Part shown: one piece after another, positions 1 to 8,706 of the stretch
How positions within the stretch are numbered: position 1 is the stretch's first letter
Layout: the number at the start of each line of letters is the position of its first letter
From: Hymenobacter psychrotolerans DSM 18569
Lineage (GTDB): Bacteria; Bacteroidota; Bacteroidia; Cytophagales; Hymenobacteraceae
Direction of reading: 5' to 3'
Assembly (NCBI RefSeq): GCF_900142395.1
Contig: NZ_FRAS01000001.1
Coordinates: 1 to 64,000, forward strand
DNA length: 64,000 nucleotides
Translations under genes and position numbers: made by a program
Notes under the pieces: model-generated
What the model saw: the letters and a program-made list of their open reading frames with translations, nothing else
Databases searched by the model: none
What the model was told of the DNA's origin: nothing

Positions 1-339
1 CGCTCTGCCTGCCGCCAGGCAGTGTACTGCGTCAGGACCTGGGTCTGGTGGGCCATACCCCGGCCGGCGTGGTGGTGGAGATGCCCCACAAGAAGCCGCC
101 GAAGCGGGAGTTGACCTTCGCTCAGCAGCTGTACAACCACTTGCTGAGCCCCTTACGCGTGGTCATCGAGCATGCCCACCGGAATGAAGCGCTTGCGCAT
201 GGTACAGGACACGCTGCGCTTGCGCGGCCAGTGGCGGCGCGACACGGTCATCGTGGTCGCCTGCGGGCTGCACAACCTACGCGTGCGCAGTCCCCTGCGC
301 CTCTACGCGCCCGATAAATTCCCCAAACTGTCCGAATAA
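1..339 (+). pseudogene. IS5-type DDE transposase, C-terminal fragment, frameshifted
   Basis: This is the end of an IS5-superfamily (HARBI1/DDE_Tnp_4-like) transposase, cut by the window edge. Bases 3-179 encode KKPPKRELTFAQQLYN and LSPLRVVIEHAH. The reading frame must then move by one base at about position 180 to continue with MKRLRMVQDTLRLRGQW and LHNLRVRSPLRLYAP, ending at TAA 337-339. The Glu of VIEHA sits where the family has its last catalytic acidic residue. The shift lies late in the gene, which fits decay better than programmed frameshifting. I could not find a convincing terminal inverted repeat between 340 and the next gene. The family call is secure; the exact IS name is not. Confidence 0.75.
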
Positions 340-382
340 GGTTTATTATATGCTTAGGCCAAGAAACGGCTCAGGAGGTTCC

Positions 383-931
383 TTACGCGGCTACTTCTTC
401 CTTCTGCTTGGCAAACTGCAGGCTCGCCGACAGCTTCACGTCTTCGCTCACCACAATGGAACCAGCCTCAGTCACGCCGTTCCAGGTCAGGCCGAAATCT
501 TTGCGGTTGATTTTGCCAGTCACTTCAAAGCCAGCTTTCTGGTTGCCGTAGAAGTCGCCGGCCTGTCCGCCATACTCCACGTCAAACGTCACGGATTTGG
601 TAACGCCGTGCAGCGTCAGGTCGCCGGTAACTTTATACTCACCTTCGCTCTGCTTCTCAAAGGAAGTCGAAACGAACGTCAGCTCCGGATACGTTGCGGC
701 ATCGAAGAACTCCGCGCTTTTCAGGTGCTCGTCGCGCTGGGCCTGGTTGGTGTCGATGCTGTCGATTTTGGCCGAGAAGCGCACCCGGGCGTTGTCGAAC
801 GACTCACCTTCAGTGGTGGCTTCGCCTTCAAACTGCTTGAACGAGCCCGTTACCGTCGAGATAACCAGGTGCTTCACTTTGAACTGTACTTCGGAGTGCG
901 TAGGGTCGAGAACCCAAGAGGTAGTAGCCAT
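383..931 (-). CDS. YceI family protein (lipocalin-like isoprenoid-binding fold)
   Basis: YceI proteins form an extended beta-barrel that binds long polyprenyl or amphipathic ligands. The 182 residues match the family: an N-terminal WVLDPTHSEVQFKVKHL, a central EFFDAATYPELTFVSTSFE block, then LTLHGVTKSVTFDVEY and GKINRKDFGLTWN. There is no signal peptide, so this copy is probably cytoplasmic, unlike periplasmic E. coli YceI. The ATG at 931 follows a promoter that overlaps a perfect inverted repeat at 1002-1036, which suggests repressor control. It is transcribed towards the transposase remnant and has no obvious operon partner. The ligand is unknown. Confidence 0.9.
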   Translation of the reverse strand: MATTSWVLDPTHSEVQFKVKHLVISTVTGSFKQFEGEATTEGESFDNARVRFSAKIDSIDTNQAQRDEHLKSAEFFDAATYPELTFVSTSFEKQSEGEYKVTGDLTLHGVTKSVTFDVEYGGQAGDFYGNQKAGFEVTGKINRKDFGLTWNGVTEAGSIVVSEDVKLSASLQFAKQKEEVAA

Positions 932-998
932 GTTGGTAAGCGGTTGAGGTTGGAGACACTGAACATATTGTCAAGCAGCTTCACTGCCGGAACTGAAA

Positions 999-1036
999 CA
1001 AATGTATGTACATTTTTTTAATCAGTGTACATACAT
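999..1036 (-). promoter_or_regulatory. yceI promoter overlapped by a palindromic operator
   Basis: On the minus strand TACATTTG (999-1006) is a perfect Bacteroidota -7 element for the YceI gene. It overlaps an 11-bp perfect inverted repeat, ATGTATGTACA (1002-1012) and TGTACATACAT (1026-1036), with a 13-base T/A-rich spacer. A palindrome lying on the -7 and spacer region is the usual place for a dimeric repressor. YceI genes are often controlled by MarR, HxlR or TetR regulators, but no such gene is next door. No clear -33 element was seen. Confidence 0.6.
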
Positions 1037-1098
1037 CAATAAATATTTTTTTGTTCCTCTCTGGCTATGGCCTCAGTATCAAAGGTTGCTGCCGCTTG

Positions 1099-1848
1099 CT
1101 ATTGCTTCACGGTGTAATCTACTGTTATATCATCGCACCCGCCCTGCTTCGAGCATCTGTAATCATACCACACCATGCCCTGGACGCCTCTGGCTTTAGA
1201 AATTTTAATTTTCAAAAGACTGGGCATGTGAGATACATGGCCGCTATAATTCACACTGAACAGGTACTGTGGCTCAGCCTGTCCTTTGATAATAATGTCC
1301 TCCAATTCTACCCGGTAGAAGGCATATTGCTGGCGGGTTTGCTGATAGCAGACCCATTTCTCACCTATCTGAGCATTGAAGCGCAGGAATGGCTCTTCCT
1401 CAAAGCCTGCTGGTATAGCAGCAAAAAACGCCGGATAACTGGCCTGCAACTGGCGCACATGCGCCTGTACGGCGGGCAAGCGCCGTGCTTCTGCAGCGGC
1501 ATCCCAATCGACCAGGTGTGTATTCATGGCCAGCCAAACAGTGTCTGCCCTTTGCCGAAGAGTAAACAGGACGCTGCTATTCTTGCCGTAACTGACAGCA
1601 AGTTGGCTGTACGACTTACCGTTCCGATGGAACGGTTTAGGCAATATCTTGGCTGTGCAGGTTGAAATTTTACTGTTACGCGGCAAATTTCCCTTAATCA
1701 CCTTTGGGGTGAAAGCAGTAACCGCAGGCATCAGCGGAAACAGCCCTCGTTCGGGCACCTGAGCCCATATACTTAGGCTAGTAGCCAGAGAAACAAAAGA
1801 GAGCACCAGCAATAGCCGATACTCTCTTTTTGTACTTTCGAAATTCAT
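1099..1848 (-). CDS. Hypothetical secreted protein
   Basis: I do not recognise this 249-residue protein. It has a basic N-terminus followed by a hydrophobic stretch (LLLVLSFVSLATSLSIWAQ), consistent with a signal peptide cleaved near residue 30. The rest is soluble and mixed alpha/beta, with four cysteines spread through the chain (two of them in a C-terminal RCSKQGGCDD motif) that could form disulfides. The ATG lies 5 bases after the dxs stop codon on the same strand, so it is probably cotranscribed with dxs, though nothing in the sequence ties it to isoprenoid synthesis. GC content appears lower than in its neighbours, which could mean recent acquisition. Confidence 0.6.
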   Translation of the reverse strand: MNFESTKREYRLLLVLSFVSLATSLSIWAQVPERGLFPLMPAVTAFTPKVIKGNLPRNSKISTCTAKILPKPFHRNGKSYSQLAVSYGKNSSVLFTLRQRADTVWLAMNTHLVDWDAAAEARRLPAVQAHVRQLQASYPAFFAAIPAGFEEEPFLRFNAQIGEKWVCYQQTRQQYAFYRVELEDIIIKGQAEPQYLFSVNYSGHVSHMPSLLKIKISKARGVQGMVWYDYRCSKQGGCDDITVDYTVKQ

Positions 1849-1853
1849 AAACT

Positions 1854-3797
1854 TTACAGCAGCACCGTTTCTACCGGCGCCTGGGCAGCTACTTTGCCGG
1901 CCATTTCACGCAGAGCCTGGGCAATACCATCGGCGTCGAAGCCGCACTCTCTATAGAGCTCATCCTGGGTGCCGTGCTCCACAACGCGGTCCGGAATGCC
2001 GAGGCGGCGCACCGGAACCGTATAGCCGTGGTCGGCGAGGAACTCCAGCACAGCGGTACCGAAGCCACCTTGCACGCAGCCATCTTCTACGGTTACAATA
2101 GCCTTGTAGTGCCGGGCAATGTTGTGCAGCATTTCCTCATCCAGCGGCTTGCAGAAGCGCATGTCGTAGTGGCCGGGGTTGAGGCCTTCGGCGCGCAGCT
2201 TTTCGGTGGCTTTCACGGCGTAGTTGCCGATGTGGCCGATGCTGAGCACCGCCACGCCTTCGCCCTCGCGCACCACGCGGCCCGTGCCCACGGTAATTTT
2301 TTTCATCGGCTTGCGCCACTCCGGCATCACACCTTCGCCGCGGGGGTAGCGGATGCTGAACGGACCGGCGTTTTCGGGCAGCGTGGCCGTGTACATCAGG
2401 TTGCGCAGCTCCTCCTCATCCATCGGGGCCGAAACCACCATGTTCGGGATGCAGCGCATATAAGCCAGGTCGTAGCAGCCGTGGTGGGTGGGGCCGTCGG
2501 CGCCGGCAAAACCGGCACGGTCAAGACAGAAAACCACGTGCAGGTTCTGCAGGGCCACATCATGCACTACCTGGTCGTAGGCGCGCTGCATGAACGAGGA
2601 GTAGATGTTGCAGAACGGTACCAGCCCCTGCGTGGCGAGGCCGGCCGAGAAAGTCACGGCGTGCTGCTCGGCAATGCCCACGTCGAAGGCGCGGTCGGGC
2701 ATGGCTTTCATCATAATGTTGAGCGAGCAGCCCGAAGGCATAGCCGGCGTCACGCCCATGATTTTGTCGTTCTGCTCGGCCAGCTCCACGATGGTTTCGC
2801 CGAACACGTCCTGGTACTTGGGCGGCTGTGGTTTCTCGTAGGTTTTCTTGTGTATTTCGCCCGTCACCTTATCAAACAGGCCGGGAGCGTGCCACAGCGT
2901 CTGGTCTTTCTCGGCCAGGGCGTAGCCTTTGCCCTTCACCGTCACGCAGTGCAGCAGCTTGGGGCCCGGAATGCTTTTGAGGTCGTGCAGGATGGTCGCG
3001 AGGTGCTGCACATCGTGGCCGTCCACGGGGCCGAAGTAGCGGAAGTTCAGCGCCTCAAACAGGTTGCTTTGCTTGAGCAGCGTGGCCTTCATGGCCGACT
3101 CCACCTTGCGGGCAATCTGCTGAGGGTTGGGGCCAAACTTGCTGAGCTTACCCAATACGTTCCACAGCTCGTCGCGCACTTTGTTATAGGTGCGGGAAGT
3201 GGTGATGTCGGTGAGGTACTCCTTGAGCGCGCCCACGTTGGGGTCGATGCTCATGCAGTTATCATTCAGGATAACCAGCAGGTTAGATTTCTCGACGCCC
3301 GCGTGGTTCAGCGCCTCGAAAGCCATACCGGCCGTCATGGCTCCGTCGCCGATTACGGCAATGTGCTGGCGGTCAAACTCTTTCTTGTAGTCGGAAGCCA
3401 CGGCCATGCCCAGCGCCGCCCCGATGCTGGTAGAGCTGTGCCCTACCCCGAAAGCGTCGTACTCACTTTCGCTGCGCTTGGGAAAGCCCGACATGCCCTT
3501 GTAGCGGCGGTTCGTCGGGAACCGGTCGCGGCGGCCCGTCAGGATTTTGTGGCCATATGCCTGGTGGCCAACATCCCAGACCAGCTGGTCGTGGGGCGTA
3601 TCGAAGACGTAATGCAGGGCCACCGTCAGCTCCACTACTCCCAGCGAAGCACCGAAATGCCCGCCGTAGATCGAAACCGAATCAATAATGAACTGACGGA
3701 GCTCCTGGCTGACCTGCACCAATTGGTCCGGGCTGAGCTTTTTCAGGTCGGCGGGCGAGTCTATAGCTGCCAGCAATTCACCGGGTTCGACGATCAT
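1854..3797 (-). CDS. dxs: 1-deoxy-D-xylulose-5-phosphate synthase
   Basis: Dxs condenses pyruvate and glyceraldehyde 3-phosphate, using thiamine diphosphate, in the first step of the MEP isoprenoid pathway. The 647 residues carry the family landmarks in order: VWDVGHQAYGHKILTGRR, GHSSTSIGAALGMA, the ThDP motif GDGAMTAGMAFEALNHAG with NDNCMSIDP, FGPVDGHD, the IAEQHAVTFSAGLA block and DRAGFAGADGPTHHG. The ATG at 3797 (MIVEPGELL) is preferred to a TTG 42 bases upstream because it gives the usual Dxs N-terminus. A TACCTTTG promoter lies about 100 bases upstream. The next gene downstream starts 5 bases after the stop. Confidence 0.97.
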   Translation of the reverse strand: MIVEPGELLAAIDSPADLKKLSPDQLVQVSQELRQFIIDSVSIYGGHFGASLGVVELTVALHYVFDTPHDQLVWDVGHQAYGHKILTGRRDRFPTNRRYKGMSGFPKRSESEYDAFGVGHSSTSIGAALGMAVASDYKKEFDRQHIAVIGDGAMTAGMAFEALNHAGVEKSNLLVILNDNCMSIDPNVGALKEYLTDITTSRTYNKVRDELWNVLGKLSKFGPNPQQIARKVESAMKATLLKQSNLFEALNFRYFGPVDGHDVQHLATILHDLKSIPGPKLLHCVTVKGKGYALAEKDQTLWHAPGLFDKVTGEIHKKTYEKPQPPKYQDVFGETIVELAEQNDKIMGVTPAMPSGCSLNIMMKAMPDRAFDVGIAEQHAVTFSAGLATQGLVPFCNIYSSFMQRAYDQVVHDVALQNLHVVFCLDRAGFAGADGPTHHGCYDLAYMRCIPNMVVSAPMDEEELRNLMYTATLPENAGPFSIRYPRGEGVMPEWRKPMKKITVGTGRVVREGEGVAVLSIGHIGNYAVKATEKLRAEGLNPGHYDMRFCKPLDEEMLHNIARHYKAIVTVEDGCVQGGFGTAVLEFLADHGYTVPVRRLGIPDRVVEHGTQDELYRECGFDADGIAQALREMAGKVAAQAPVETVLL

Positions 3798-3895
3798 ATA
3801 TAGAGAGGGGACGCGTGTGGGAATTAAGTAGCGAGGCAACAGGGAAATAGCCCAAAAGGTTAGGACTATCCGGATACGGCAAGCACGCTATACAG

Positions 3896-3903
3896 CAAAG
3901 GTA
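3896..3903 (-). promoter_or_regulatory. dxs -7 promoter element
   Basis: TACCTTTG on the minus strand is a perfect match to the Bacteroidota -7 consensus. It implies a leader of about 90 bases before the dxs ATG at 3797. No clear -33 TTG was seen. Confidence 0.55.
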
Positions 3904-4098
3904 CGATTTTTCCGGCCTGTAAGCGGGTGCGTAGCCCCCCTCAAACCAAGGGGTTTGCAGGCCTTAGACGGCTTTTTTGGTAACGCTCATGCCGCATACG
4001 GCCTTCTACTGCCGTGCGTTATTTTGCCACACGCCAGCCACCAACGCCCTGCACCCGGCCGCCACCAATACGGCAGGCCGCTGCCTTGGCAGAAACTG

Positions 4099-4106
4099 TA
4101 CCTTTG
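4099..4106 (+). promoter_or_regulatory. -7 promoter element of the flippase-like gene
   Basis: TACCTTTG ends 22 bases before the ATG at 4129. Its position supports that ATG rather than the upstream extension of the reading frame. Confidence 0.55.
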
Positions 4107-4128
4107 TCTCCTCACCTGCCCTCTGCCC

Positions 4129-5220
4129 ATGCCCCAGCCCATTCCCGCCGACGAACAAGCTCAGGACCAGCAACTACTCGACCGGCTTCGGCCTTCGCGC
4201 ATTGTGCTGCCGGTGCTGATCGGGCTGAGCGTGGTGGGCTTCATGTTCTGGCGCAGCTACAAGCCCGGCGACCTGGCCCCGCTGGCCAATGCCAAACCCC
4301 TGTGGCTGGTGCTCATGGTGCTGATTCTGCTGGCCCGCGACGCCGGCTACGTGTACCGCATCCGCTACCTGACCGAAAAAGTGCTGAGCTGGCGGGCTTC
4401 GCTGGACGTAATTATGCTCTGGGAGTTTTCGTCGTGCGTGCTTCCTTCAGCCGTTGGCGGCACGGCCGTGGCGCCCGTGCTGCTGCATAAGGAAGGCATT
4501 CCGCTGGGCAAATCGGTGGCCTACATCATGGCCACAGCCATGCTCGACAACTTGTATTATGTGCTGGCCGTGCCGCTGGTAGTCCTTATCGGGGGCGACG
4601 CGCTGTATCCGCACGAGGCGCTGCAGGGCGGCCTGATTGCCACCCTACGTATCGGCTTTGTTCTGAGCTATGTGTTCGTGACGGTGTACGCGGGCCTGAT
4701 GATGTATGCCATCTTCATCAATCCGCAGTCGGTGAAGCGGCTGCTGGTGCGCCTGTTTTCGGTGCGGGTACTACGGCGCTGGCGCAACAAGGCCTACAAG
4801 CTCGGCAACGAGCTGATTCTGGCTTCCGGGCAGCTGCGCGGCAATGGGCTGGTGTACTGGCTGCGCGCTTCTCTCAGCACGGCTTTCGTCTGGACGGCAC
4901 GCTACCTGGTTATCGGCTGCCTGATTGCAGCGTTTATTGATGTAACCTGGCCAGAGTTCTGGCTGATTTTCGGCCGCAACCTCACCTACAAAGTCATTCT
5001 GCTGATTGCCGTGACCCCCGGCGGCGCCGGCATTGCGGAAGGTGCTTTCCCCACTTTCTTCGGCAAATTCATCGGCACGCCCACCATGACCAACTTCATG
5101 GTGCTACTGTATCGTATCCTCACCTATTACCTCTACCTCGTGCTGGGCGCCATCTTCCTGCCACGCTGGGTAACGCGCATTTTCGGCAAGCGGGAGGCGC
5201 AAAAGGTCATGTCCTCCTGA
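4129..5220 (+). CDS. Lysylphosphatidylglycerol synthase transmembrane / UPF0104 family protein
   Basis: This is a 363-residue integral membrane protein of the UPF0104 family (flippase-like domain shared with MprF and AglD). There are about eight hydrophobic segments, starting with IVLPVLIGLSVVGFMF and WLVLMVLILLA. The diagnostic part is the conserved SAVGGTAVAPVLLHKEG loop near residue 105 and the late AVTPGGAGIAEGAFPTFF motif. Family members move or modify lipid-linked substrates; the substrate here cannot be deduced. The start at 4129 gives a short polar N-terminus (MPQPIPADEQ) and lies just downstream of a promoter. It converges on the next gene, with a shared terminator between. Confidence 0.85.
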   Translation: MPQPIPADEQAQDQQLLDRLRPSRIVLPVLIGLSVVGFMFWRSYKPGDLAPLANAKPLWLVLMVLILLARDAGYVYRIRYLTEKVLSWRASLDVIMLWEFSSCVLPSAVGGTAVAPVLLHKEGIPLGKSVAYIMATAMLDNLYYVLAVPLVVLIGGDALYPHEALQGGLIATLRIGFVLSYVFVTVYAGLMMYAIFINPQSVKRLLVRLFSVRVLRRWRNKAYKLGNELILASGQLRGNGLVYWLRASLSTAFVWTARYLVIGCLIAAFIDVTWPEFWLIFGRNLTYKVILLIAVTPGGAGIAEGAFPTFFGKFIGTPTMTNFMVLLYRILTYYLYLVLGAIFLPRWVTRIFGKREAQKVMSS

Positions 5221-5231
5221 AAAGCTGGCAC

Positions 5232-5274
5232 AACAAAAAGGCCCTCCTGCATTGTGCAGAAGGGCCTTTTTGTT
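5232..5274. terminator. Bidirectional intrinsic terminator
   Basis: A near-perfect inverted repeat, AACAAAAAGGCCCTCCTGCA and TGCAGAAGGGCCTTTTTGTT with one mismatch, has an A-tract on one side and a T-tract on the other. It sits between two convergent genes and should stop transcription from both. Confidence 0.9.
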
Positions 5275-5289
5275 GGCGCATTCTTAGCG

Positions 5290-5706
5290 CTATTCTTTCT
5301 CTAAGCGCAGTTCGGCGCCAGCAGCGCTTTTCAGCGTCAGCTTGTCGTCCGTGAGCGTTACTACATCAAAGGAGTTGCTCTGGGCTGCGCCATCGGGGGT
5401 CATCGTAATTTTCTTGCCGGCCTGGTCGAAGTCGTACTTACCGTTTACGGCGCCAGCGGGCGAGGTCATGTTGTACTGGCCGTTGGCAAAGAACGTGATA
5501 CGCTCGTCCTCCTGCGCGTCGGTCTGCTTCACTTTGTCGCCGGTGGCATCCAGTTCCTTGTCGGTTTTCCAGACTTTGCTGGTGGTGCCATACAGCATAT
5601 TTACGCCTTCAACTTTGCCTTCTTTGCTGCCGCAGGATGCCGTGAACAGAGCAACCAGCACGAGCAGGCTGGCCAGAAAGCGGAAGGGATGGGAGAGGGT
5701 TTTCAT
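5290..5706 (-). CDS. Small lipoprotein, lipocalin-like
   Basis: The 138-residue product starts with a classic lipoprotein signal (MKTLSHPFRFLASLLVLVAL then TASC|G), so it should be lipidated at Cys and anchored in the outer membrane. The mature part contains a beta-rich domain (VWKTDKELDATGD, ITFFANGQYNMTSPAGAVNG, KITMTPDG, DDKLTLKSAAGAELRLEKE) typical of lipocalin-like DUF4923/DUF5004-type proteins of Bacteroidota. The ATG at 5706 is chosen because it opens the signal peptide directly. No partner gene is evident and its exact role is unknown. Confidence 0.75.
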   Translation of the reverse strand: MKTLSHPFRFLASLLVLVALFTASCGSKEGKVEGVNMLYGTTSKVWKTDKELDATGDKVKQTDAQEDERITFFANGQYNMTSPAGAVNGKYDFDQAGKKITMTPDGAAQSNSFDVVTLTDDKLTLKSAAGAELRLEKE

Positions 5707-5953
5707 ACGTTGGTTGATGGTTGGTTGGGAGATGCAACAGCCTGTTTCCGGGCCAGCCGCAGAAGCCGATAGCCTGGTGGCCGCTGTTGCGCTTCTTACG
5801 GGAGCTACCTGTAAGTTGTTCAATACTTCGAAAAGTGTATACTCAACCGTGCATCCCATAACTTATTGTTGGCCTTGGCGTAAGAAGCCCTGACGAAGAG
5901 CCGCCGGGCTACTTCCCGCTGTTTCTCCCACTTCTCCTAAACCAACCACGACC

Positions 5954-6241
5954 ATGGGACTGTTTGATTTTCTCTCGAATGAAGGCGAAAAAAAGCCGGT
6001 CGAGCCTGCTAATAAACCCGCTGGTAGCGGCGCTACCGACTTTTTCGGCAATGCAAATGCGGCCGCTGACCAAGGCGAAACCTACACTGTTGTGAGCGGC
6101 GACTCCCTCTCTAAAATTGCCAAAAACCACTACGGTGATGCAGCCAAATGGCATCAGATTTATGACGCCAACAAAGGCGTTATCGGTTCCAACCCCGACC
6201 ACATCGAAGTGGGCCAGGTCCTGACACTGCCGAAGGCCTAG
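5954..6241 (+). CDS. LysM domain protein
   Basis: This 95-residue protein has a short N-terminal motif MGLFDFLSNEGEKK, a linker and a C-terminal LysM domain (ETYTVVSGDSLSKIAKNHYG to HIEVGQVLTLPKA). LysM domains bind peptidoglycan sugars. The layout matches the YgaU/Kbp-type small LysM proteins, which in E. coli lack a signal peptide, as here, although the BON domain of Kbp is absent. It is monocistronic, with a terminator directly downstream. Location, cytoplasmic or envelope, is uncertain. Confidence 0.85.
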   Translation: MGLFDFLSNEGEKKPVEPANKPAGSGATDFFGNANAAADQGETYTVVSGDSLSKIAKNHYGDAAKWHQIYDANKGVIGSNPDHIEVGQVLTLPKA

Positions 6242-6265
6242 CCGCACGCTCTATAAGAAATATCC

Positions 6266-6298
6266 AAAAAGCCGCCCCACCAGTGGAGCGGCTTTTTT
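6266..6298 (+). terminator. Intrinsic terminator of the LysM gene
   Basis: A GC-rich stem (AAAAAGCCGCCCC / GGAGCGGCTTTTTT with one mismatch and loop ACCAGT) is followed by a T-run. Confidence 0.85.
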
Positions 6299-6511
6299 GC
6301 TGTAGTATCAGGCTCTGACTGCCTTTGGCTAGTGACATAATCAGGTGCCTGCATAGCGGTGCTGTATAGCCGGAGCAAAGCAATGAGCTGTTTGAAAGCA
6401 CTGCTACAGGGCGTCTCAACATCGTTAATCATCTATTTATCAACTAGTTCATTATTGCCATTCCTGGCGGCAGCTGAAATTCACTTAAGAGCAAAATATT
6501 TGCGGCGACTA
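6299..6511. other. Intergenic stretch without recognisable features
   Basis: About 210 bases between the LysM terminator and the metY promoter. The sequence becomes AT-richer towards 6480. I see no gene, RNA or repeat in it. Confidence 0.5.
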
Positions 6512-6543
6512 TTGTGAATATGGAAACTGCGCTTATACCTTTG
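6512..6543 (+). promoter_or_regulatory. metY promoter
   Basis: TTG (6512-6514), a 21-base spacer and TACCTTTG (6536-6543) match the Bacteroidota -33/-7 promoter well. Transcription should begin near 6550, giving a leader of more than 500 bases before metY. Confidence 0.7.
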
Positions 6544-6558
6544 TATCACCAACACGGT

Positions 6559-6586
6559 ACTCCCCCGCTCGCGGCGGGGTAGTTTT
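6559..6586 (+). other. 5'-leader hairpin with T-run
   Basis: A stem of nine pairs out of ten, ACTCCCCCGC (6559-6568) with GCGGGGTAGT (6574-6583), is followed by T4. It begins about 10 bases after the predicted transcription start and just before the SAM riboswitch. It could be a weak terminator, a pause site or a 5'-end stabiliser. Confidence 0.5.
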
Positions 6587-6592
6587 CATAGG

Positions 6593-6702
6593 ATTTATAC
6601 AGAAGCGGCGAGAGAACAGGCTCCCTGACCCGCTGGCAACCTTCGACCGCGCGAAAGGTGCCAATTCCTGCCCGACCGGCTTTTGCCGACGGGGCATATA
6701 AC
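6593..6702 (+). ncRNA. SAM (S-box) riboswitch upstream of metY
   Basis: The SAM-I aptamer core is readable. P1 pairs TTATA (6595-6599) with TATAA (6697-6701). P2 pairs AGCGG with CCGCT around a GAGAGAAC kink-turn side and AGGCTCCCTGA. The invariant GGCAACC follows, then a P3 stem CCTTCG/CGAAAGG, then GGTGCCAATTCCTGCCC and a P4 hairpin with a TTTT loop. SAM-I riboswitches repress methionine genes when S-adenosylmethionine is abundant, which fits the downstream metY-metX genes. The expression platform is unclear: metY begins 370 bases further on, and the first start codon after the aptamer is that of the short frame at 6712. The aptamer call is firm; boundaries are within a few bases. Confidence 0.87.
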
Positions 6703-6711
6703 CCGAGTGCC

Positions 6712-6870
6712 ATGGAAAACACCCTCGCTTTCGTTCTGCCGTTTCCTGCCGCCCCGGTTGCTTTGCTGCACACCGCGCGGCCGCAGGTTTTTCGCGTTTC
6801 CGAAGTTGCTGCAGCCCATAGCCCTGCGCGGCGAATGCGCTGTTGGGACACGTGTTGTTGCTGTTGCTAA
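6712..6870 (+). CDS. Putative poly-cysteine leader peptide upstream of metY
   Basis: An ATG ten bases after the riboswitch opens a 52-codon frame whose product ends MRCWDTCCCCC before TAA (codons TGT TGT TGC TGT TGC at 6853-6867, stop 6868-6870). An internal ATG at 6835 could alternatively start an 11-residue peptide with the same end. Runs of cysteine codons upstream of sulfur genes are known from actinobacterial cysteine-responsive attenuators; here the link with cysteine is inferred. The frame lies inside the metY leader after a SAM riboswitch, so both signals may act on one transcript. A small hairpin begins at the last Cys codon and stop. I do not recognise the peptide from any named family. 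Confidence 0.55.
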   Translation: MENTLAFVLPFPAAPVALLHTARPQVFRVSEVAAAHSPARRMRCWDTCCCCC

Positions 6871-8463
<1,593 letters not shown>

Positions 8464-8476
8464 TGAGAGGGTTGGG

Positions 8477-8693
8477 AACCGGCCGTTTTGAGAGGGCGGC
8501 CGGCTTCACCTTCAGCCTGGCGGTATGCGGGCAGGGCGCTCCTTTTTTTGTGAGAGAGGGAAGTAGCGCTACCTGCCCGCCCATAGCCGGGGCTGAGTTG
8601 GCCAAGGCCGGCTCAGCCTGCGGGCTATGTTAGCAACAACGTGGCCCGGAGCAGTGCTCCGGCCGCATTCCGGGGTAGATACTGCCCCTTTTT
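8477..8693 (+). other. Hairpin-rich metY-metX spacer with terminator-like element
   Basis: The 243-base spacer holds no promoter match but many inverted repeats: CCGGCCG/CGGCCGG (8479-8503), GCGGGCAGG/CCTGCCCGC (8527-8535, 8572-8580), the palindrome GTAGCGCTAC (8563-8572), a nested stem CATAGCC...GGCTGAG / CTCAGCC...GGCTATG (8582-8629), CCGGAGC/GCTCCGG (8646-8662), and GGGGTA/TGCCCC followed by T5 (8672-8693). The last is shaped like an intrinsic terminator and ends 13 bases before the metX ATG, so metX expression may be attenuated or the RNA stabilised. Confidence 0.5.
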
Positions 8694-8706
8694 CATTCGA
8701 CAAGCT

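Noticed and set aside
170-185. Programmed frameshift in the transposase
   Set aside because: No slippery heptamer is visible at the shift and the position is too close to the C-terminus.
1974-3803. Long open frame antisense to dxs
   Set aside because: High GC removes stop codons in the opposite frame; the protein is His/Val-rich and meaningless, while Dxs motifs are complete on the other strand. Similar antisense frames over metY, cysS, infB and recG were dropped for the same reason.
3798-3839. Upstream TTG start for dxs
   Set aside because: It adds 14 residues without family match; the ATG at 3797 gives the usual N-terminus.
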